From NCBI RefSeq assembly GCF_027172205.1, contig NC_070614.1:32726001-32790000 (forward strand): 64,000 nt of DNA. The letters are read 5' to 3'. This stretch comes from Podarcis raffonei (taxonomy: Eukaryota; Chordata; Lepidosauria; Squamata; Lacertidae). Both the position numbers and the translations under genes were made by a program. The notes under the pieces were generated by a model. The model saw nothing but the letters and a program-made list of their open reading frames with translations, searched no databases and was not told where the DNA came from. Shown here piece after piece: positions 11,101-24,924 of the stretch (position 1 is the first letter of the stretch; each line of letters opens with the position of its first letter).

Positions 11101-14100
11101 CTTAACCCGAGGTTTTTATATACGTTGGAAGTTGCCCAGAGTGGCTGGAGCAACCCAGTCAGATGGGTGGGGTATAAATAGAAAATTATTATTATGGAAT
11201 AGGGCTTCCCTATTTTCATTGGAGAAATGTGGCAGAGTATGGAACATTCAGGGTCTAGGTATCTGGAGATATCCCTCCTTCCCCTCTACCCAAAAAGAAC
11301 AATGCATACTATGGCTTTGATGGATCCTTAGTTAACTTATGGAAGCTCATAGAAATAAAGTTTTCTGTCCCTTCCTCTTACCTGCTGCCACCCTCACAAA
11401 GCCTTCATTGAGGGCCTGTGTGTGTGCTCCCTCTTGAGAAGGGAGGAAGGAATGGGAAAACTTTCTCTATGTGAACTTCTTTAAGTGAAATTATCTTAGA
11501 ATTCAAGCTCTATTCTTTCATTGTTTGGGAGGGGGGCTGAGCTTCCATTTAGGCTTTTTGGAGGGTTTTATGTAGCTCTTCTGCGAAGGCAGGAATTAGA
11601 AACTTTCCTTCTGTGAACTCTCTTATTCTAACATCTTAGGATCTAGGCCTTTGTGCTCAGTGTGTTTGCTGTTATGGAGCAAATAAATTATAGGAACTGG
11701 TAGGAAATGGATTTTTTTTTTCAATCAGTAGGAAATTACTGCTTTTTTTCCAACCCCAAAAGGCAACATAACCCTGGGAAGATGGTGCAGTAACTATTTT
11801 ATGGAGCATGAGCTCAGGGATTCTTCCTGTAATAGTCTATTTTTAAAAAACGTTTTGTGTTGGTTTGGTAAATAGGCATGGCTTGCATATGGCAATGGCT
11901 AAAATCTGCCCTCTTTAATCTTGTATTATCTCTGCTTTAGCATGCAAGCATAGCAAACTTCTTCATTGATATAGTTGCATCTGGGCTTTCCCACACACTT
12001 AACATGCAGCAAAAACAAGGTTTGCAACCATCTGTATACTTGGCAAAGGGCTGCAGCCAAGTTTGCTTCTCTGAGGGAAGCATGTGTTTTGTCTCATTCA
12101 CAGGCTGCGTTTTGAGATGTATACTTAAACCTTAAGGTGTACCCTTTAGAACTGCAATGTGTGAACAATTTAATTATATGGTGGGGATTTGAGTGGCATC
12201 TAAGCTCAGTGTGATTTCAGAGGAGGGAACAAGGATTAACTGTGAGTCAGGACTAAACTGGATCAGACCCCTTGGCTGTTCCACAGCCTTACAGCAAGTA
12301 AGGGAAGCCAGTGGCCTGTGAGCCAGATCCGGGCCACAGAGCCTTTCTAACCAGCCCTTAGAAAGAGCATGTCACAAGCCTCACCCCCCTTCTCAGCTCT
12401 ACTTCACTGTGATGCCTGCCATCATTTTGTTCAACCGGCATCAAAAGGTTCAGGAACCATCAGAACTTATGTTTCCCCATATCCTCAAATGCTTGCTAAG
12501 GTCTTCATTTAAAACTGTGCACTTTAGAGTAGTGGTTTTAAAGGCTTCTATCCCTTGCTATTCCCAGTGAAAAAAGTGGCTGTTAAGAAGAAAGGCTCTG
12601 TCAGACCTCACTCCAAGTTCCTGCTTGCCTTGAAGCAGTGGGCCCAAATGCTTTTTTTGCCCCTCAACTTTCTTGATAGGTTCTGGAAGCCGCAACCCTC
12701 TCTCTCTCTCTCTCTTTTTACTGCTGTTTGCTGTTTCCCAGTAGCTGGGGTTGGGTGGCAACGCAAGAAAAGGAAGTTTGGAGTCAATGAAATTTGGATT
12801 TTGAGTGGCTAACCTGCTCGTTTGTTTGAATCAGGACCGGGAGCTTTCCCAGGTTCCAGGACAAATGTACCTCACGTTTTTCTTCTGATGCTCCCTCCAC
12901 AGGAGGAATGGACAGGTCAGGACGGCCCTTGCTGATTGTGGTGCCTCAGCCTCTTCGGGATGAGCTGCCACCAGGACAAACGGATCTAGTCAATACCATG
13001 AGATACCTGTACTCCCTTCTCAGGTAAACTTTTACCTCAAGATGCAGCTCCTCCGAAGGTGACCCAGCAGGAGATAAAGTGTGTCGGCTTGAGTAAACAG
13101 CTGTGCTAACAAAGATGTAAATAGTCTTCGAGTGAGGCTGATTGTCAGGATTTCTTTCCAAAGAAAAATAAAATAAATTCATCAAGAAAGGTTGAAAGTT
13201 CAATAAATTCTCCTCAGCATCGTCATAAAATAGCAAGCTAACAGAAACCGCTTTGGAAAGCCATTAACAGTCAAATTGGCTTAAATTTGTAACTTAAAGC
13301 TGCTTTGACACATGATGCTAAAAAGTGCCTTTGAGGCATTGTTTGCACCTAGTGTGAGTGTTTTCATGAGCTAATGTGGCATCATGGTTAAGGGCATGAG
13401 CAGTGAGCTGGAAAAAAACCCCTCAGTTCATATCTTGCCATGAATTCATTTCATGGCTTTAAGCCAGGGATGGGGAACCTGTGGCCTTCCTGTTGCTCTT
13501 TGACTCCTGACTCCCGTCAGCCCCAGCTTGCATTCAGAGGACCTCGGATTCCCCAGCCCTGCTTTAAATAAGCCACTAGATCCCACCGCCCTCTCCTCAT
13601 CTGTGGAGATAATAATGCAGGCCTACCTTATAAGGGCCAGTAAACTGTGCTGATATAATGTATGTGGAGCGCTTTGAACACCATGATGTTAATTAGTACC
13701 ATTCAGTGCACAGTTGCTGTCAGTTCTCTACTTCTTAATTTGGAATTGTTAACAACAAAGAATTTCCTCCTGTGCCTTGTGTGTACTAATGATAGTACAC
13801 AGAAATATATATATATACACAGAAATTTCTTCAGTTTTCTCATCTGTACAACTGTGGCCCAGAGTGGGGTTATTGTGAGGATAATCTAAGCCTTATGCTT
13901 CCATGAAGCCTGACCAGCTTTTGTACACTGACTTTGCTGCCCCTTTGATGACTTTGCAGCTCCATTTCCCCCTTTTCTCTTCACAATTGTTCCAGGCAAG
14001 AGCTGAAAGCCCGTGGGCTGACACTATTGTTGGACCTGAGCCAGGTGGATGACTGGGCCCTCCAGGCCCCTGTGCTGCTGCCGGCCATTAGGACATTCCA

Positions 14101-17100
14101 GGTATCTTCCTGACACAACTGTAGGAGCTCTGTATCTGTGTCCTCGTGTTTTCTGCTCCTGTTCCTCAGGAGACAGGCTGTGGGTTTTGCTGATGCAGCA
14201 ATAATTTACTATGGCAATATATTCAGAATGTAAAGGGGGGGGAGGAGAAGGTGCTCACTGTCACAGCCTTCCATATTTAGGATAGGTATGTATAATGGCA
14301 TAATAACAATAATGATCATGGTGATGATTACGATTACATAATGAAAAGTGATCACCAACTCTTCTGCCCTGGACATCAAAATGGTACAGTGGTACCTCAG
14401 GTTACATACGCTTCAGGTTACAGACTCCGCTAACCCAGAAATATTGCTTCAGGTTAAGAACTTTGCTTCAGGATGAGAACAGAAATTGTGCTCCAGCGGT
14501 GCGGCGGCAGCAGGAGGCCCCATTTGCTAAAGTGGTGCTTCAGGTTAAGAACAGTTTCAGGTTAAGAACGGACCTCCGGAATGAATCAAGTACTTAACCC
14601 GAGGTACCACTGTACTGGATTAAAACAACAACAAAGCTTTCCACCCTTTTGAGAATATATTAATTTATTAATTAAATTTCTATCCCACCCAGAGGAGGGA
14701 TGGGGTAGCAATACGGTAAAGCTTTGGCTTTTCCATTTCGTTGTCTGAGAGCCACTACTAAGAAGCCCTTTCTGTGACCCCTTGTTGCGTCTTGCATACC
14801 ACAGAACACTGCAGCTCTTGTGGCTATGCCCTATGTCCAAGGCCCCCTCCTCTTCCCCAATCCACTTTTGCTCCCTCTGCCTGTATCTCAGAACCACCTC
14901 CCATCTTTTCTTCCTACTCTATGAAAGCCTTATGCAAATACGCCTCCATAAAGCAAAATCCTTTATCTTTTTAGGAGAGTGCTCCAGCCCCCATCCGTCA
15001 GCTGCTGGTGATATTGCCACCTGATGACCGTTTTGTACCCCATGAAGAGGAGCTGGCTTTGGAACCTGCTGCGGTAAGTTCTCCTATTTATTATTGTTTA
15101 TATACCACTTTTTCTTCCAAGGTGCTCAAGGTAGTGTACATAGCCTCCTCTCTTCCCATTTTACCATCACAACAACCCTGTAAGGTAGCTTATGCTGAGA
15201 GACTGTGACTGGCCCAAGGTCACCCAGTGAACTTCATGGCTAAGGGGGGAAGGTCACTTATTGACTGCATTTCTGAATCACCTTTCTTCCCAAGGGATCC
15301 CAGTGCAATGCACAATAAAAAAGTACTTCCAATAAATAAAGCATAACAGATAGCCAAATATGATTTAAAAATATCAGAACCATTAAAACACAAAAAACCT
15401 TACCTGTAGTTGTTAGGTATTGAAGCAACTTTACTCGTTTTGTAAAAGCCTAGCAGAAGCATCTTCGGCTAGTGTCTCAATGTATAAAGGAAGGAGGAAA
15501 AATGTACCGCCAAATGGAGAGCATTCTAGTGTTGGGGTGTCACCACAGAGAAGGCCCTGTTGCATGCCCCTGTACCAGGAATGCTCATGGGAACAATGAG
15601 TAGAGCCTCATCTTGAAGAACAAGTTGGATGTTATTGGATTTTAATCCAGGCCTCCTAAGCCCCAGCCAGCACTCTATATGCAGAATAAAAATAGTGGAA
15701 TATAAACATGACAAAATACTGCAGAGAGAACACTGAAAGAGACAACATAATTTGTACTTTGTCATACATAACTGTACTTCCAAGATGTGTGCGTGTATAT
15801 AAATATATGTGTGTGTCTGTGTGCGTGTGTGATAATTATAAATAGCTAAGGACTGCCCCTCTCTTCTCTAATGTTAGTTTGGGCCTAACTTGAACCTAGG
15901 GTTCACGACTGGAGCAGAAGATGGGTGGTGAAGGGACTGGGGTTAGGCACTGATGCAAGGAGGCAGGATTGCCTCTGACCTAATAGACTCCTTTGCCCAC
16001 AGGGGGTCAGAGTTCTCTCTCTTCCTGAACTGCCACATTATGTGGCTTTGGACCAGCTGACTCCGACACTAGGAGGGACCCTGAACTACTCAGCATGCAA
16101 ATGGGTTGAGGAACACCAGGTAAGAGAGATTAACAAGGAAATGGACCTTGTGTGCTTCTGCACGTGGTTCATCCATGGAACCAAGGCAGCCTCCCCGCAG
16201 CCCTGCACAGAATCCCCCTGCCTTTCCTTCCTAGTGGTATATGGTTAATGTCATAGGCGCCAGCTCCCTGGATGCCACAGCACCCACAAAATTTCCCATG
16301 AAGGAGCTGGGCACCCACAAATTTTGGCGCGGTGTCCACAGGTAGCCTTTTCCTTACTGACTTTCAGCATATCCTTGAACCTTCTCACCCCACTCCAGCT
16401 GCATCCAGACTCTGTGTTAACTTGGGTCTCGTGTGGGCCCACAGACCACCAGCCACAAATGACAACGGGCCACTGTGACTCCTCCTTCTCTCACAAGGCA
16501 TTTTCTCTGGGTGACCTTCATGTATATTCCAGCTCGGCACTTCTGTGGTACTTATCTTCCTCTGCCCCACCTCTTCTCTCTGCACAGGCTCTTGAGCAAC
16601 TGCAGTCTCTCTGTCGTAGCGTCCTACAGGCTGTGTGCGAGGCCAGTGCCCACCTTGAAGCAGTGGGAACAGCGTCAAGTCAAGAGGTAAACTCATGTGG
16701 TGGTTCTCCAGAGACTATGAGGGTGCAGGAACATAGCAAGTAATTGGTTTGTTTTTGTGATGTGTGATACTTCTGTTTATGGACTTGTACGTTTCTCTGG
16801 TTCACTTGTGGTTCTATAGTTGTTACGACTTACAGTCTTAAATAAGATACGGACATGTCTGCTCAGAAGTAAGCCCGACTGAGTACAGTGGGGCTTACTC
16901 CCAGGTAAGTGTGCATAGGAATGCAACCTTACCTACTGTGAAAGCATCAGCATAACCATTCCGCTGGGGACACTAAGATGGGACTGAACTTTGGTTCAGT
17001 TGGCCTCAGGCCTGTATGTAATTCATGTATTCTGCATTAGTCCTAGAAAGAATCATATAGCGTGGAGAAACTCCAGCTTGGCATGCTAAAAAAGACTGGA

Positions 17101-20100
17101 ATCTTTTTGCAGATACTCCCTTGTGTACTGCTACAGTAATAAGGGTGAAAAAATTAAGACAGTGACTAAATAAACCTACATCTCGGTTGTACCACTTCAG
17201 AGTGCAGGCTGCTTAGTTTTCTGTGGAGGGCTGGGGTAACTGACCAAGTTTTCTAGTGGTCAGGAAGTGAGGTTTCACCATTTTGTGTATCTCTTTGCTC
17301 TTCCCTTTGATGAGCAGCGGCTGTAAACATTATTCAAAGTAAGGTGAATATCAACAAATTTGCTTGATTATTTGGCCATTGTAGAAACCAGGGTTTTGCT
17401 GCAGTATTTGGGTTACTGAGGATCTGAATGCCCCCCCCCCGTTTTTAAAGCACAGAATGTGCATGACTTTAGCGATTTATTCCCTAGTACAGTCAAACCT
17501 CAGTTGTCGAACGCAATCCGTTCTGGAAGCCCGTTTGGCTTCCGAAATGTTTGACAACTGAGGCGTGGCTTCCGATTGGTTGCAGGAGCTTCCTGCACTT
17601 AGTGAGCTGCGTCGGATGTCGGGTTCCAAAAAACGTTTGAAAACCAGAACATTTACTTCCAGGTTTTCTGCATTTGGAAGCCGAAACATTCCAAAATGGA
17701 GGTGTTCGGGATCCAAGGTTTGACTGTATCTCTAACTGCTCCGTAAACAAATCAGCATGAATGCTCAATAAAGACTGGATACAATCTAACCTCTGTATTA
17801 GCTTGGTGCAAACATATCAGGATGAATTCTGAATAAACATGTTGGGTGGAGGAGTCAGGACTGGTTGTGTTGCTGTGCTGTTTTGTTCAATGCTAGTTAT
17901 TATGATAGTCATGTCAGCGCTGGTATGCAGCATTACCACGTTGCCATAGTTTCTTTTCTGTCGTTGAAGTCAGAATTCCCATTCCACTATCCCCCAACCC
18001 ATTCCTTTTGCCTTGTCCTAACTGCTAGGATTTCACCCCTGTAGGAACTGTCGGCCCAGATCACCTTGCACCAAGAGACCATGCAGAAGCTCCTCTCAGA
18101 GCCGCGCCTGCTGGAACTCCAGCGCCGTGGGGGGGCCTTGCTGGCACGGCTGCCCCCCCTGGGGCCCTGCAGGTGAGGATCAGGGCTGCAGGGCATCATA
18201 GCAGAAAGTTCCCTTTGTCCCCTGTTCCCATTTGTTCTGTAGCAGAGTTATGTAAAATAACAACAGCACTTGTGGATGGTTTTTAAAGCTTTTGTATAGT
18301 ACACTTCACTGCTGTTCAATTAACCTTCCTGCATGTTGGAGTAATCCTGCAGTTATGTGCTTACGTATCTGGAGGGGATGCTTAATTGGTGTGTGAGTGG
18401 GTGGCAGGGAAGGTAGCTTAGCAGCTTGATTTCCATTGTGTGTGTGTAATCAATATTGTGTGATCTGCACCATCAGGACCAGCAAGACATAGCTGATTTC
18501 CCATTGTAAGCATGAAGTTGTTCTTGGCTCTCTCTCTGACTTTATGTTATGCTGCGCAATGGCATCTGTTTTGCACTATGACACCCCACCCTTCATGGCA
18601 GCCATTTTGTGACTGGTGCCTCCCAGCACTCCCTCAACATTTGAAATGTGCCCATTGGGTCAAAAACAGCCCCTGATATATGTAGAGTGTAGCTTGTTCC
18701 TAAGATCTCTGAAACACAGTGTGGGGGTGGGAAGGCAGCAACATTTTAGCTGATCTGGAGCAGTAAAAAGACTTGCAGCAGTATGCAGCCATTGGCCTGT
18801 GAGGGCTAATTCCTGTCCCTCTCTGCCCAGGGAGAATGTCCCATGTAAAGAATTTTCAACAGATTTTTATCCAAACTTTCCTCAAACCCTCTTTTTGTAC
18901 ACATTGGCATCTTCCATTGAAGTAGACAGAACCTTCTGTTACATAAAGCAAAATAGCTGAGTGGGAGGGGATTGTTCCCCAGAATGGCCGTAATTGGGTC
19001 ACGTTCAGTTCGGCCTTCACTGGCGTTAACATGGCCCACGCCAGTTTCTTCCTTCCTTGCTTCATGCAGCAGCTTCATACCGCAAGGCTCAGAGTAACTG
19101 TGTGTGTCCTTTCCCCCTGTAGTACAGAGGCTGTGGCTGCTACCAGGCTCTACCAAGAGGTGGATGAGGCCCTTCATGGCCTGGTCCAACTCAGCAACCG
19201 GCGCCTGGAGGTGCTGCAACAAGAACGGGAAAACGCACAGGTAATTCCTAAAGTCCCTCATTATGTGTTTGTGGGGAAAGCTGCAGCCTTCAGGGCTTTG
19301 GCAGAGCTGGTATCAGCGAAGAGAAGTTTCCCTTCTTTTTCTTAGTGTTTGGCAATTGAGCTGAAGGAGCCTTAAAGACATCACTCGGACTACAACTCCT
19401 GATATCCCTAACCATTGGCCAAGTTGGGCCTTACCTCTGAAGCTCATTATTACTGTTCCTAGAACTGAACTATAAAAATCAAGCTGAAGAAATTCTGCAG
19501 ATGACGTTAGGAAGAGATGCTAGTCCTAAAATCTTTTTTTTTATAAAAAAAGGACAATGCACCTACAAACAGTCAAGTCTGAAGCATGAGTCCTGATCCT
19601 GCTGGGAATTGTTGAAAGGGATGAGAGGAGCTTCACAGATCATTGCTTTTTAGGACTCAGTCCTCAGGCAGGTGATTGAAGAAGGGGATAAATGTAGGAA
19701 CCATGTCTGAAGGGGCTCTGAAGAGGCATTATGGCGAAAGAAATGCAGGGGTTGCAGAAACAGGATAGGTATACCAACTGTGGTAAGAGGTGTGGCGAGA
19801 CTGTAGAGATGCTGTGATGATAAAATCTCATGTTCAGAATTTCACCTCTCCTTGTGCAGAAGCTAAAGACTTTGGGCCTTTAAAGTGGCAACCAGGGCCA
19901 GCTCTAGAGGGTGGCAGGATTGACCCACTAATAGTATTTCCACTTTGCACGGAGTATCCAAGAAGATCAGATGCAGCTGGAGAGATTTCTGAGTTTGCTT
20001 GCCCTGACATTTCCACATTTTGGGGGCGCAGAATGGGACTGCCATACTCAGGAGCTCTCAAAGATCTTAAATTACAGTGGAATTTGTACACTGGCGATAT

Positions 20101-23100
20101 AAGAAACAGTGAGGTCAACAGAGAGCAGCCTTCTGGGATTGGCCAAGCTTTTGCTACTTTTTTCTTTCTCTCCCGCTTCTATACAGGTTCAGGAACAAGC
20201 TCTGGAAAACAAGGCCCATCTTGAATCTACTGGCAACTGTGTAGAAGAGAAAAGGGAAGCAAAGAGGCCTGTCGAAGGGTTGGCTGAGGGTGCATCACTG
20301 GAGAGGACACTGCTGCAGAGCCCCAAGTCCCCAGGGAGGATGCAGCTCATGCCAGAAGCTGGCTGTGCCCCACGGCCACGGGCCTGCAGCATAAGTGCCT
20401 CCTCCTCACCCAAGCACGGCTGGGGCCTGGGGTCCAGATTTGGCTCCTCTTGCAGCCTGACCTCCCTCTTCCAGCCGCACCCCAGCCCCAAGGCCTCCCC
20501 TTGCTGTTCTCCCACTCGAAGCGGCGTCCTGGAGAGTGGCAAGAAGAGGCAGGGCCTTCCCAGCAGCCCCAAATCATCTCTGTCCCCCGTCTCCCAGCTG
20601 GCTTTGCGAGCCTTGAGTGACCCTGGCCGCCCCAGCGTGCACATCCGCGGCCTGGAGGTGAGCAGCCGTGAGCTGGCAGATAGGAGCTGTTCTCCCCGTG
20701 AGCATGTGCTGCTGAGCCGTAGTGGGACCCACGTTGCAGAAGCACCTTGGGGGGCCACGCCTCGCACAGAAAGAAGGCGCTGCCTTGGGTGAGTAGCGGA
20801 GAGTACATGTGGGAGGTTTTCCATCCACGGTCTTTGTGTTACCCCAGGGGTATGATTGGGGCTGAGAAGATAGTAGTCTGAACCTGTCAAACTTAGATTT
20901 GCAACCAGGCCCAGCTCAAGAAAATCTAAATGGCACCCTCTTTTCCCATGAATTAATGTTTAGTATGGTCAAGCTTTTCTTCGTAAATGTATTAAAATGC
21001 ACAGAGAAGCTGCTTGTGCGCTAGGCCTCATGTGTCTGCCATTTGATCTGCCATCTTCTCCCTAGGAAGGCTAGCCTGGTGCTATCATTATATATCTTTA
21101 GGTGCCAGGCAAAAGCTTTTCTCTTGAACCAGGCCTTTGGCCTCCATCTTTCTGTGGCCTCTTAGGAGTGGGTGGGGTGTTTTTAATGCATTTTAATGTA
21201 GTATTTTAATGGGGTTTTAAAAAATGTATCTATGTGGATGTTTGTTTGTTTGTTTGTTTTGGTTGTAAGTTGCTTTGAGATCCCTTTGGAAAAGAAAAAG
21301 CGACCAATAAATTTAATAAAATAACAACAACAACACTAGCCAATCTCCTAGCACTATATCATCAGCTGTATTGCACCACCAACACCCCACAAACATTGTT
21401 CACTTCCCTGGACCCACCTACCCTATATTGTTCAGGGAGGGCTGAGTGGCTTGGTACTGGTATTGCGTTTTATTTTACGTGCATGTTTGTGTATATGTAG
21501 AAATATATGTGTGTACTTTTTATCATTTCTATGCACATAATGTTTGGTAAATAACTGATGTTATTTACCAAAGACTCTAGCGGTGTACGTAAAAATGATA
21601 GCATACAATGGATAAGATCCATTTAACTCAATCCTAGTAGACATGGGCCTTGTATCAGAGCCGTGGGGAGGGGTGTGTGATTTTTTCCCCAACTTTCCCC
21701 TTTCTCCTCAGGGTCCAACAGCAACTTCTGGCTGAGCTGCTGGAGTGTGAGCGGGAGTATTTGACGGCCCTTGCCCAGCCCCTCTCTCTGTCCCAAGAAC
21801 CTGGGGGACAGGCCTGGCCAGCCGAACTGAGGTGCTTGGGCAGTGCTCTCCGGGCCCTGCGGGAACAGTTGCTGGCTTTCCATACCAACTACTTCCTTGG
21901 CGAGTTGGAGGGGTGCATGAACCACCCGTCACGTGCTGGGGGCTGCTTCCTGCGACATGTGAGTGCCCCCCCAACTAATATCATTTTGTTCTTGCTCACT
22001 GGTGTTGTCCCCTTACAGAAAAATCCTTCTTCCCTTTGTGCCTGCTGCAGAAGGTCTGCTTCTTTTGATGAATGAAAACAACCTTAAAAGCCAAACTAGC
22101 TCTGCTCCTGTTTTTTTTAACCATTCTGGCACATAGGAATGTAGCAGCTGAAGCCTTTCCTGGCGCAGAGATAAAATGATGGGGAATTTAATTGCCCAAT
22201 TAATGCCTATTGGACCTCTGTTGAAAGAAGCAGCAACAGGGCCAGTGGAAAAGAAGGAGAGATAACAATCCTGTCCTTTGAGCTCGCCTCTGGGGCATAT
22301 TTTCCCATTAAAGGAAATGGGGGTGGGTTGGGGAAGAGAAGGAATAATCCCCCTCACATGAGCTAGATTTCACATTGTTTCATTGCAGCAGCCTGATGTC
22401 TGGCCTCCTGCTCAGTTGGATGAATGAGGGATTTCTCTCTCTCTCTTTTCTCCTGTAGGGAGAGAAGCTTCAAATTTATGCCACGTATGCCAAAGAGCAC
22501 CATAAGTTCCAGGCTGCCCTGGCTTTGCTTCGAACCACCAGCAAGGTATGATCTGTGGCCACAGGGACCGAGTTTTAACTTTGACCTTTGTGTGGTGGGT
22601 TGCTGATAGAATAGCTTTCTCTTATAATAGATTCTTTCGACCCACTTCTTGGAAATCCTTCCATGGCACTAATCTTTAGCAGGAGTTTGATGTTCAACTA
22701 GGCAGCCATCTGATTTGTGAGGAGCTTGGCCTCTGTATGTGGGTGTTTTGAAAACTTTGTGCACCTTTCAGTCTCTCTGACTCTGGGTGAGACAATTGTC
22801 AAGGCTGGAGTCAGATGCAGGTCAGAGCAAAGAGACAGAGTCAGCTGTCAGTGAAGTTAACTCTTTGTTCAAGGAAATTGCATATAACTCAGCAACACTT
22901 CCCCGCAGGTCTTGCACCTATACAGCAGTTGCCAGGACTGAAGGTCCCAGTGTTCCACCCCCTCCTAGGGCTCCTCCTCTCCTAGATGTTTCCCAAGCAG
23001 TCTCAAAATGTGTCTGCGCATCTCTGGTCTCTGTTGTGCCCTCATCATTATCCTGCGAGTTCTTGGAGACCGGGGGTGGGGTGGGGGAGGGAAATTTGTC

Positions 23101-24893
23101 ATAGCCGGAGATGGAGGCTCCTGGGATGCTTCAGCCTTGGATTCTGAACTGCTTCCTGTCACAGGTTCCTCCTGTTCACTAAACCCTGTTGCCCCTTCAG
23201 CATCCAGCCTCTCTTCCCAAGCTTCCCCCTCTGGCCTTTTCTCAGCGTCCTACCACCAGTTCCCAGGCTTTGAGCCTTCCTCCACTGGAGAGCCAGTGTG
23301 GTGTAGTGGTTAAGAGTGGTAGTCTCGTAATCTGGGGAACCGGGTTCGCGTCTCCACTCCTCCACGTGCAGCTGCTGGGTGACCTTGGGCCAGTCACACT
23401 TCTTTGAAGTCTCTCAGCCCCACTCACCGCACAGAGTATTTGTTGTGGGGGAGGAAGGGAAAGGAGAATGTTAGCCGCTTTGAGACTCCTTAAAGGGAGT
23501 GAAAGGCGGGATATCAAATCCAAACTCTTCTTCTTCTTCTCCTCTGGGATCTCCCCTGGGTGCTCCCTGCCTGGTGCCTCCCACCACCCCTCATTGTTCA
23601 GGAGTCCAGGGTATTGTGGCAGGTGGGTGAAGGAAGGGCAAGAGATTGAGTGCCTTGAGTTCCATCACTTCTGCAGATGATCTTGTTGCCCTGTTCCCAG
23701 CTCAGCTGCCTTTTCTTTCCCCTTCCTCCATGCAGAAGAGCCCGGCAGAGCTGCGTGAGGACGGGCAAACGGTGCACACGTTGCGTGTGCCCCTGGAGCA
23801 GCTGGAGCGGTACCGGCGCTTCCTGGGTGAGCTGCTGCGCGAATGTGAGCTGGAGCGGGGGCCTGACCGCCAAGCCCTGCAGGAGGCCCAGCAGCTGCTG
23901 GAGGCCCAGGAGCAGCGAGGCAGGGACCTGCTGGCCGCAGAGCAGATCCGGGGCTGCGAGGTGAGCGCATGGGCGCTCCCCTGGCATGCAGCGCTGCATC
24001 CTCCCTGCTGCTTCCCTGTGCATGCGCTGCTCCCTCCCCTGCTGCCTGTCCCTCACTCAAACCAGGTATCCCCGTCTTCTGGTGCTTGCCCATGGCCAGG
24101 TTTTGCCCTTGCTGCACTCTGGGATCTCTGTGCAGGACACTGAGTGGGAACACACACGAGGAAACTGGACAAGTGACACTTTTGACCACTTCTGCGATTG
24201 GGGCGGGGGGGGGGGAGAGTCCTCAGCCAGATGACCCTGATCAGGCCTCCTGTTTCCTTGCAGATGAAACTATCGGAACAAGGGCCACTGCTGCAGCGTG
24301 GCGAGCTCACCGTGGTGTGTGGGCGTCGTAAGTGCCAGCGGCATGTCTTCCTCTTTGAGCGGCTGCTGCTCTTCACCAAGTGCAAGGGACCCGAGGGCGG
24401 CTACGTCTGCAAACAGGCCTTGCAGGTGCGCAAGTGTGTCTACGATGGAGAGCTCCTTTCCTTGAGTCGTGAGCTGCGTGGTTTGGGAAGGAGGGCACTG
24501 GCACACAAGACAGGCTCCTGCAGCATAAACGGATGGAATAATGGTTACTTGGAATGGAATTGTTGGACCTGTTTGGTGGAATATACATCCCCACCCCTGA
24601 TTTGCATAGGGCACAAAGCGGGAAGGAACTGCCAGTGCAACAATGAATGGGATTAAAATTCAAGAAAGCTAAATTTAACAAAGACAGGTGTTCGGCATTA
24701 CATAATACACCAAGAACAAGCCTGGATTAGTAACCATGGTTTGTCTGAAGCAAGACAAGCCAGAAGCTTGGGTTCAGACAACATGCTAAGCCTAACCATT
24801 GCTTAGCTCACAGCAGTGCAGCAGGACTAGAGGAGGAGCACAGCAGTAGCTGTTTCCCTTCTGGAAACCCATACGCTGCTATTATTATTATTA

Positions 24894-24924
<31 letters not shown>

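Larger units (their letters stand above)
7684..12902 (+). other. ARHGEF40 intron 2 (5.2 kb)
   Basis: It holds MIR-like pieces (about 7840-7930 and 8045-8130), a palindromic hAT-like element (10283-10427), a mariner-type miniature element (10890-11113) and a CR1 3' end (11124-11200). A (TC)n run lies at about 12693-12715. No exon is supported in the rest. Confidence 0.6.

Noticed and set aside
20189-20890. 233-codon minus-strand open frame
   Set aside because: It is antisense to the ARHGEF40 linker exon, whose + frame is conserved; codon bias explains the openness.
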